20,702 bases of DNA from an uncultured Eubacteriales bacterium (GTDB taxonomy: Bacteria > Bacillota > Clostridia > Oscillospirales > Acutalibacteraceae): the NCBI GenBank assembly GCA_934462705.1, contig CAKSIH010000012.1:1-20702 (forward strand), read 5' to 3'. Each line of letters starts with the position of its first letter. Position 1 is the first letter of the stretch. The position numbers and the translations under genes were made by a program. Under the pieces are notes generated by a model, which ran no database searches, was not told the origin of the DNA, and saw only the letters and a list, made by a program, of their open reading frames with translations. Positions 15,227 to 20,702 of this stretch are shown here, one piece after another.

Positions 15227-15576
15227 CACTTGCCACCCTTTAAATTGTTTATCATTTTTGATATATTTGCCCCGTATTCTATCGAGTCAGTTGCACAAAA
15301 AATAAGCGACGGTATGTGGCGAATTTCAAGCCTTCCTCCTAACTCACGTTTTATATACCCAGAAGCGGACTTGAGTCCTTCTACTGCAACCTTCGCTTCT
15401 TCGATTCCCCCAAGTGAACTCACATAAACTTTGCAATACGATAAATCATTTGTCACATCCACTCTTACAATGCTTATAAGTCCATTATTTATGCGTGGAT
15501 CCTTTAATTCCCTAAAAATTGATGAAAGTTCCCTTCTTATGTCCTCGTTTATTCTCTGAATTTTATGACTTGGCAT
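15226..15576 (-). CDS. rbfA: 30S ribosome-binding factor RbfA
   Basis: A 116-aa KH-fold protein acting in late 30S subunit maturation near the 16S 5' helix. Conserved segments are RINEDIRRELSSIFRELKDPRI, VRVDVTNDLSYCKVYVS and LGGRLEIRHIPSLIF. The ATG at 15576 has GGGAGGGG 5 nt upstream; the in-frame ATG at 15591 starts within that site, so it is not the start. The 113-nt gap after infB is among the largest in the operon and holds a long hairpin. The stop overlaps nrnA. Confidence 0.94.
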   Translation of the reverse strand: MPSHKIQRINEDIRRELSSIFRELKDPRINNGLISIVRVDVTNDLSYCKVYVSSLGGIEEAKVAVEGLKSASGYIKRELGGRLEIRHIPSLIFCATDSIEYGANISKMINNLKGGK

Positions 15577-15607
15577 AAAAACCCCTCCCATACAGAAATG
15601 TCTTCAA

Positions 15608-15648
15608 AGAGCCACCATGCAATGTTATTATCTTTGCATGCTGACTCT
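15608..15648 (-). other. Long intercistronic hairpin between infB and rbfA
   Basis: On the - strand AGAGTCAGCATGCAA pairs with TTGCATGGTGGCTCT (14 of 15 positions, one G-U and one G-G mismatch) around an 11-nt A/T-rich loop. No T-run follows (CTCTTTGAAG), so it is unlikely to be a terminator. It sits about 30 nt before rbfA and could be an RNase processing or stability element within the operon mRNA. Confidence 0.5.
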
Positions 15649-15689
15649 TATTGTATAAGCTATATTTTTTCAATTAATTATATTTTACA

Positions 15690-18206
15690 CTAATCTTCGC
15701 GGTATTCTTCCATAATGAATGCTTCAAATATGTCGCCTTCTTTAATATCATTAAACTTTTCTAAACCTATCCCGCATTCATATCCTGCTGCAACTTCTTT
15801 TGCATCATCCTTAAACCTTTTAAGTGACGAAAGTTTATCTTCTGCAATAACTATTCCATCCCTTACTACACGGATTTGAGCATTTCTTGCAATTTTTCCA
15901 CTTACAACGTAACTTCCTGAAATAGTTCCTACATTTGAAATTTTATAAACTTGGCGACATTCAGCTCTACCTATTTGAACTTCCCTATATTTAGGATCAA
16001 GCATACCTTTCATTGCTGCATTTATTTCATTTATACAATCGTAAATAATTCTGTATAAACGCAAATCTACCCCATTTCTTTCCGCAGTTTCTGCCGCTAC
16101 CTGTTCCGGACGTACATTAAATCCTACTATAATAGCATTAGAAGCACTGGCAAGCATTACATCCGATTCATTAACTGCACCAACAGCTCCATGAATTACG
16201 TGAACTCTAACTTCTTCATTGCTTAATTTTTCTAAAGATTGCCTTACTGCCTCAACGGAACCTTGAACATCGGCCTTTACTATAATCTTTAGTTCTTTAA
16301 TATCACCCTGTTGCATTTGATCAAACAAATTGTCGAGTGTAACCTTTGTTCTTGCGTTAAATCGCTCCTCCTTCTGATCATTCTTCCTCTGTTCCACAAG
16401 TTCTCTTGCTAGTCTTTCATCAGAAACTGCATTAAATATGTCTCCTCCTGAAGGTACCGTATCAAGTCCTGTTATCTCAACTGGAACCGATGGGCCCGCT
16501 TCACGTACTCGTTCTCCTCTATCATTCATCATCGCACGAACTTTTCCAACTGCAGTTCCTGCTACAACCACATCGCCTACTCTTAGGGTGCCGTTTTGCA
16601 CAAGCATCGTTGCAATTGGACCTCTGCCCTTATCCAATCTTGCTTCAATAACAGTTCCTTTGGCGGCTCTATCCTTATTGGCTTTAAGTTCCTTCATATC
16701 TGCTATAAGCGTCACCATTTCTAAAAGGTCATTTATTCCTTCCTTTTTCTTTGCAGAAACCGGTATACACGGAGTGTCTCCGCCCCATTCTTCTGGAATT
16801 ATCTCATATTCAGTCAACTGCTGTTTTACATTTTCTATGTTTGCCCCAGGTTTATCCATTTTGTTAATTGCAACAACTATTGAAACTCCTGCAGCCTTAG
16901 CGTGATTTATAGCCTCAACTGTTTGTGGCATTATGCCATCATCTGCTGCTACAACAAGAATTGCTATATCTGTAACTTGAGCTCCTCTTGCACGCATAGT
17001 AGTAAATGCCTCGTGGCCCGGGGTATCAAGAAACGTTATTTCCTTACCATTAATCTTTACCCTATATGCACCAATGTGTTGAGTTATTCCACCGGCTTCC
17101 GTTGATGTAACATTTTCACACCTAATTGCATCGAGCAAAGAAGTCTTTCCATGATCAACGTGTCCCATAACAACTACAACCGGAGCCCTTGGTGTTAAAT
17201 TCTTTTCGTCATCTTCACTATCATCTATAATTCTATTTTCTATTGTTAATATAACTTCCTTTTCAACCTTTGCATGAAACTCCATTGCTACCAAACTTGC
17301 TGTGTCAAAATCTATAATGTCATTTATAGAAGCCATGGTTCCCATCATCATAAGCTTCTTAATAACCTCTGCAGCTGTCGCCTTTAGCCTTAACGCTAAT
17401 TCTCCAACCGTTATTTCATCAGGAATAAGAACCGTAATCGGCTTTGCTTTCCTTTCAAGCGCTATCCTACGAAGTCTCTCTGCTTCAGTTTCCCTTTTAG
17501 AATTTTTAGATTTGCCTCTTTTTTGTGATCGCTGGGTTATCTTTTGTTTTTGAACAATATTGTCAGTTTTTATTTTTTCTGATGCCAGTCTGTCATACTT
17601 TTCATTATATTTTTCAATGTCCACATGGGCTGAACGCGTATCGACTATACGACGAGTACTTGCGTTGTTATACATATCTAAGTTCTGCTCTGTCCCAACA
17701 GTATTCTTATTTTCAGTCTTTGTATTTTCTGTTTTAACTTTTCTTTCTGGTTTTTTATCCTCTGTGACCTTGCCTTGCCTTTGCTTTTTTGAGGCATCTG
17801 CCAAATTAGCTTTTTGATTTTTTGTTTTAGAAGCTGTCTTATTGGTCTTAGCCTTTGTCTTCTCAATTGTCTCTGCTTTTTTTGGCTTATCTTCTGACTT
17901 CTTAGACTTTTCCTTTAATGTTGTTTCAGTCTTCTTGTTACTTTTAGTCCCCTTCTTTGCCTTTGTCTCATTTTTTTCTTCTGTAATATCATCATTTTTA
18001 GCATTCTTGGATGCAAAATATTTTTCAAAATTTTGAACCTCACCCTTTTTGCTGAAATGTTCAAACACAATATTTAGCTCATCCTCATTGAGCGCTGTCA
18101 TATGATTTTTAGCTTCTCCTGTAGCGTTTTTTAAAAAGTCAACCACCTGCTTACTTTGAACATTTAGGTCCTTTGCTACCTCGTGAATTCTATATTTCAC
18201 CATCAT
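15690..18206 (-). CDS. infB: Translation initiation factor IF-2
   Basis: An 838-aa GTPase that recruits initiator tRNA and joins the 50S subunit. A short IF2-N module (1-50, YRIHEVAKDLN) is followed by a long Lys/Glu/Thr-rich low-complexity linker (about 55-255) and a second IF2-N module (about 255-310). The G domain has GHVDHGKT (348-355), GGITQHIGAY, DTPGHEAF, NKMD and SAKKKEG, followed by domains II, III and C2. The ATG overlaps the ylxQ stop by 1 nt (TAATG), with GGGAGG 9 nt upstream inside ylxQ. Confidence 0.97.
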   Translation of the reverse strand: MMVKYRIHEVAKDLNVQSKQVVDFLKNATGEAKNHMTALNEDELNIVFEHFSKKGEVQNFEKYFASKNAKNDDITEEKNETKAKKGTKSNKKTETTLKEKSKKSEDKPKKAETIEKTKAKTNKTASKTKNQKANLADASKKQRQGKVTEDKKPERKVKTENTKTENKNTVGTEQNLDMYNNASTRRIVDTRSAHVDIEKYNEKYDRLASEKIKTDNIVQKQKITQRSQKRGKSKNSKRETEAERLRRIALERKAKPITVLIPDEITVGELALRLKATAAEVIKKLMMMGTMASINDIIDFDTASLVAMEFHAKVEKEVILTIENRIIDDSEDDEKNLTPRAPVVVVMGHVDHGKTSLLDAIRCENVTSTEAGGITQHIGAYRVKINGKEITFLDTPGHEAFTTMRARGAQVTDIAILVVAADDGIMPQTVEAINHAKAAGVSIVVAINKMDKPGANIENVKQQLTEYEIIPEEWGGDTPCIPVSAKKKEGINDLLEMVTLIADMKELKANKDRAAKGTVIEARLDKGRGPIATMLVQNGTLRVGDVVVAGTAVGKVRAMMNDRGERVREAGPSVPVEITGLDTVPSGGDIFNAVSDERLARELVEQRKNDQKEERFNARTKVTLDNLFDQMQQGDIKELKIIVKADVQGSVEAVRQSLEKLSNEEVRVHVIHGAVGAVNESDVMLASASNAIIVGFNVRPEQVAAETAERNGVDLRLYRIIYDCINEINAAMKGMLDPKYREVQIGRAECRQVYKISNVGTISGSYVVSGKIARNAQIRVVRDGIVIAEDKLSSLKRFKDDAKEVAAGYECGIGLEKFNDIKEGDIFEAFIMEEYRED

Positions 18207-18529
18207 TAATTATTTCCTCCCACGCTATTAGTTTTTAAGAGAGATTTTATTTTCTCAGAACATTTTAAGTCCAAAATGGAAATAACTCCGCTTCCTTTTC
18301 CTAAAAAAGTATACATTTCCTCAATAGAATTTTTAATCTCTATGTAGTCAACATTGTAATCCCTACATTTTAAAAATATCTTTTTCTTAGTATTTTGAGA
18401 TAAATCTGAGGTTATAAGAACAAGATTGGATCTTCCTTTTTCTATATCATCTACAACCAAATCAAATCCCATAGATACTTTTCCGGCCTTTTTGCAAATT
18501 CCTAAAAACGAAATAAATCTATCATTCAC
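18206..18529 (-). CDS. ylxQ: L7Ae-family RNA-binding protein YlxQ
   Basis: A 107-aa protein of the L7Ae/L30e/YlxQ fold, an RNA kink-turn binding family. The core is FLGICKKAGKVSMGFDLV, then LVLITSDLSQNTKKK and GVISILD. It is usually found between rnpM and infB, as here; its cellular role is not firmly established. The start is uncertain: GTG 18529 (MNDRFISFLG) gives the usual N-terminus and has GAGGAGG 12 nt upstream. TTG 18541 would abut that site with no spacer. Either way the start lies inside rnpM, with an 8-nt overlap for GTG. Confidence 0.88.
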   Translation of the reverse strand: MNDRFISFLGICKKAGKVSMGFDLVVDDIEKGRSNLVLITSDLSQNTKKKIFLKCRDYNVDYIEIKNSIEEMYTFLGKGSGVISILDLKCSEKIKSLLKTNSVGGNN

Positions 18530-18800
18530 CCTTAGAAACAACCTCCTCTAATTTTTCATACATTTTCTCTGAAAAACTTTGAGAAAAAAGTTTTTCTAAT
18601 CTTCGTGATTTTTTTAATGATTTTATACAGTCAATATTTTTGCACACATATGCACCTCTACCAGAAGCCTTTCCATCTACATCTATATACAGCTCTTTTT
18701 TTTCTCCTTTATGCACACTTGCAAATCTTAAAAGTCCATTTTTAGGTTTCATTTCTGAACAACCCATACACATACGAAGCGGAATATGTTTCGATTTCAT
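18522..18800 (-). CDS. rnpM: YlxR family protein, RNase P modulator RnpM
   Basis: A 92-aa small basic protein of the DUF448/YlxR family; the Bacillus homologue binds RNase P RNA and modulates its activity. Signature residues are RMCMGC (Cys11, Cys14), the conserved LLRF and GRGAYVC (47-53) with Cys53 and Cys58. The ATG has GAAGGGA about 8 nt upstream. It follows nusA by 19 nt and overlaps ylxQ. Confidence 0.93.
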   Translation of the reverse strand: MKSKHIPLRMCMGCSEMKPKNGLLRFASVHKGEKKELYIDVDGKASGRGAYVCKNIDCIKSLKKSRRLEKLFSQSFSEKMYEKLEEVVSKGE

Positions 18801-18819
18801 TTTCTATTTTCCCTTCTTT

Positions 18820-19878
18820 TTAAGTTTCCTCACTTACAAATCTACTATTGGGTTTAATATCTATTTTCCAAGAAGTAAGTTTAACTGCAAGCCTTGCATT
18901 TTGGCCCTTGTTTCCTATTGCAAGTGAAAGTTGACTATCCGGTACTACAGCCCTGCATACATGGTCATTTTCGTTTATTATCTCCACTTTTAAAACCTCA
19001 GCCGGTGATAACGAAGTTGATACAAACTTAACCGGATCTTCACTGTATTCCACTATATCTACTTTTTCTCCACAAAGCTCATTCACAATTGCCCCAACTC
19101 TTGCTCCCTTGGGCCCAATGCATGCTCCTATTGCATCTACATTCTTATCTTTACTATAAACTGCCATTTTTGTTCTTGAGCCCGCTTCTCTCGATATCGC
19201 TTTTATTTCAACTATACCATTGTAAATTTCAGGAACCTCAGCCTCAAACATTCTTTTCACCATATCTGGATGAATTCTTGAGATTATCGCTTTAGGTCCT
19301 TTGTCGCCATCTTTTACATCCGCTACATAAACTTTTACATGATCACCTTCATGGAAATTATCATTAGGTAATTGCTCACTCTTAGGTAAAAAAACATCTG
19401 CTTTCCCTATTTTTAATGAGGCCAAACCACTTCGCGGATCAATTTTTTCAACTGTTGCACTTACAAGTTCTCCTATTCTGTCTTCAAATTGTTGAAAAAT
19501 AACACCCTTCTCTCCATCTCTTATACCTTGTCTTATAATATTTCTAGCGGTTTGAGCTGCTATTCTTCCAAATTCCTTAGTATCCAACTTAACAGGTACT
19601 TTTTCCCCAATTTCAGTATTTGCATCAATAGCTCTTGCTTCCAAAAGAGAAATTTCATTTCCACTATCTTTTACTTCTTCCGCAACGGTCTTTCTTAAAT
19701 ATACCTCAAAATTGTTCTTCTTTTGATCAAAGTTTATAATGGCATCATCATTACCATTGTAACTATTCTTGCAAGCAGTCACTATGGCTTTTTTTATCTT
19801 ATCCGCCATAAACTCAAAAGGTATTCCTCTTTCCTCTTCTAAAAGTTTTAATGCCTCAAACATTTCTTTATTCTTCAT
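18820..19878 (-). CDS. nusA: Transcription termination/antitermination factor NusA
   Basis: A 352-aa protein that binds RNA polymerase and controls pausing, termination and antitermination. The order is an N-terminal polymerase-binding domain (1 to about 130), an S1 domain (about 135-200, GELVSATVEKID), then KH1 and KH2 with GxxG loops IGPKGARV and IGNKGQNARLA. As in most Firmicutes it lacks the C-terminal acidic repeats of E. coli NusA. The ATG lies within the end of rimP (11-nt overlap), with GGAGG 11 nt upstream. Confidence 0.96.
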   Translation of the reverse strand: MKNKEMFEALKLLEEERGIPFEFMADKIKKAIVTACKNSYNGNDDAIINFDQKKNNFEVYLRKTVAEEVKDSGNEISLLEARAIDANTEIGEKVPVKLDTKEFGRIAAQTARNIIRQGIRDGEKGVIFQQFEDRIGELVSATVEKIDPRSGLASLKIGKADVFLPKSEQLPNDNFHEGDHVKVYVADVKDGDKGPKAIISRIHPDMVKRMFEAEVPEIYNGIVEIKAISREAGSRTKMAVYSKDKNVDAIGACIGPKGARVGAIVNELCGEKVDIVEYSEDPVKFVSTSLSPAEVLKVEIINENDHVCRAVVPDSQLSLAIGNKGQNARLAVKLTSWKIDIKPNSRFVSEET

Positions 19879-20377
19879 TTTTTATTATACCTCCATTTTG
19901 CATGTTAAAATCATCAAGTTTAATAAATGCTGTATCTTTTCTTTTAAGCCGTATTATTTCATTTTCTTTTTCTATACATACTTCATCTTTATTAAAAGAA
20001 TGTAAAATTCCTCGAACTTCCTTTTCTCCAGTTGCCGTTGGTCTTATAAGCCTTGCAAAAATTCCTTTGCCTATAAATTTTTTAAAATGTTCATCTCTTA
20101 TAAGTTCTCTTTCTAATCCTGGAGAACAAACCTCTAAACAATAATTTTGCGATACCGGATCTAATTCATCAAGGGGCGCATCTAATGCTCTGCTAATATT
20201 TTCACAATCCCCTATCGTTACTCCCTCCTTATTATCAATAAAGATTCTAAGATAAAAGTTACCTCCTTCTTTAACAAACCTAACATCCCACAAATCGAAA
20301 CCAAATTTCTTCGTTATGTTTTCTGCAAGAGGCCATACTGTAGAAACTACATTCCCTCTATGAAAAAATTTTCCCAT
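19868..20377 (-). CDS. rimP: Ribosome maturation factor RimP
   Basis: A 169-aa protein needed for 30S subunit maturation; first gene of the operon. The family core is GFDLWDVRFVKEGGNFYLRI, then the DCENISRALD and YCLEVCSPGLERELIRDEHF segments (SPGL.R.L is the signature), followed by a C-terminal SH3-like domain (about 95-160). The ATG has GAGGTG 5 nt upstream. The leader upstream holds a promoter and an attenuator-like hairpin. Confidence 0.95.
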   Translation of the reverse strand: MGKFFHRGNVVSTVWPLAENITKKFGFDLWDVRFVKEGGNFYLRIFIDNKEGVTIGDCENISRALDAPLDELDPVSQNYCLEVCSPGLERELIRDEHFKKFIGKGIFARLIRPTATGEKEVRGILHSFNKDEVCIEKENEIIRLKRKDTAFIKLDDFNMQNGGIIKNEE

Positions 20378-20400
20378 CTATTCACCTCAATATAATAAGC

Positions 20401-20444
20401 AAAAGAGCGGGCATAGCCCACTCCTTATCCTCAAAATTATAACA
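20401..20444 (-). promoter_or_regulatory. Operon promoter with attenuator-like leader hairpin before rimP
   Basis: On the - strand an extended -10 TG-T-TATAAT (20444-20436) is seen; the -35 is weak. The predicted start is near 20429. A compact 8-bp stem GAGTGGGC / GCCCGCTC (20423-20405, TAT loop, one T-G pair) follows at once and is trailed by TTTT, about 15 nt before the rimP ribosome binding site. It has the form of a weak intrinsic terminator; in B. subtilis and E. coli this operon is subject to NusA-linked control. Function is inferred. Confidence 0.5.
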
Positions 20445-20515
20445 TCTTTAATTATGCTATCACATTCTTTCTCTTTTTGCAATAGCATTTAATAAAAAAT
20501 TTTAAATTAAAACCC

Positions 20516-20544
20516 TTGCATTTATTTTTTTAATGTGATAAAAT
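20516..20544 (+). promoter_or_regulatory. Promoter of tRNA-Pro(GGG)
   Basis: TTGCAT (20516-20521), a 17-bp spacer and TAAAAT (20539-20544), 17 nt before the tRNA 5' end. Confidence 0.78.
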
Positions 20545-20561
20545 TTTTTTGATTGTTATTT

Positions 20562-20638
20562 CCGGGTGTGGCGCAGATTGGTAGCGCGCTTGAATGGGGT
20601 TCAAGAGGCCGCAGGTTCAATTCCTGTCACTCGGACCA
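20562..20638 (+). tRNA. tRNA-Pro, anticodon GGG
   Basis: 77 nt with encoded CCA. The acceptor stem CCGGGTG pairs with CACTCGG (one G-U) and the discriminator is A. The anticodon stem CTTGA/TCAAG encloses loop ATGGGGT, giving anticodon GGG, which reads CCC and CCU. The D and T arms are very similar to those of tRNA-Pro(CGG) at 434-510. Confidence 0.96.
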
Positions 20639-20665
20639 TAATAGTACGTATCTTTTGATACATAG

Positions 20666-20702
20666 AGAAAGCCCAGTATTACTGGGCTTTCTTCGTTTTT
20701 AA
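20666..20702 (+). terminator. Terminator of tRNA-Pro(GGG)
   Basis: A perfect 12-bp stem with GAAAGCCCAGT / ACTGGGCTTTC (20667-20691) and an ATT loop, followed by TTCGTTTTT at the window edge. Confidence 0.92.

Noticed and set aside
16438..18036. Several + strand ORFs opposite infB (up to 155 codons)
   Set aside because: Shadow frames of the IF-2 gene, without ribosome binding sites or domain features.
1..20702. CRISPR array, insertion sequence, transposase or phage genes
   Set aside because: No regularly spaced direct repeats, transposase or integrase motifs were seen on either strand.

Overview
The window looks like a chromosomal segment of an AT-rich, low-GC Gram-positive bacterium of the Clostridia, plausibly an Oscillospirales/Ruminococcaceae-type gut organism. 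The evidence is AT-rich sequence throughout, strong AGGAGG-type ribosome binding sites, near-consensus sigma-A promoters with 17-bp spacers, a Firmicutes-type 6S RNA, a DUF1292 gene, the nusA-rnpM-ylxQ-infB order, and a peptide with a double-glycine leader. The order-level placement is an inference from gene content.

Region 1 (1-2086) is accessory and gene-poor. It holds a terminator, a candidate structured noncoding RNA with its own promoter (about 100-380, + strand), tRNA-Pro(CGG), a decayed Nudix hydrolase gene, an orphan Cys-rich peptide with a double-glycine leader (98 aa), tRNA-Gln(CTG) behind a perfect consensus promoter, a degenerate repeat element, and a cluster of hairpins and terminators. 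This is where most unexplained sequence lies.

Region 2 (2087-6119, - strand) has three cell-envelope genes: a membrane-anchored trypsin-like (HtrA-type) protease without a PDZ domain, a FlaA1/CapD-type membrane nucleotide-sugar dehydratase, and a membrane-anchored M23 metallopeptidase. Each is separated by terminators or has its own promoter.

Region 3 (6230-9332, + strand) reads away from region 2: a DUF1292 gene, 6S RNA with terminator, then the PcrA/UvrD helicase. PcrA ends tail-to-tail with ruvX. Both stop codons sit in the loop of one perfect 15-bp hairpin that also serves as a terminator in both directions.

Region 4 (9329-20450, - strand) is a long tightly packed operon for transcription elongation, translation initiation and RNA maturation: rimP, nusA, rnpM (ylxR), ylxQ, infB, rbfA, nrnA, truB, ribF, valS, ruvX. 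Several neighbours overlap by 1-11 nt. The promoter in front of rimP is followed by an attenuator-like hairpin. In many Firmicutes rpsO and pnp follow ribF; here valS and ruvX do. The products handle 30S maturation (RimP, RbfA, RuvX), NusA-dependent elongation, IF2-dependent initiation, nanoRNA and pAp turnover (NrnA), tRNA pseudouridylation (TruB), flavin cofactor synthesis (RibF) and Val-tRNA charging.

Region 5 (20516-20702, + strand) holds tRNA-Pro(GGG) with its promoter and terminator.
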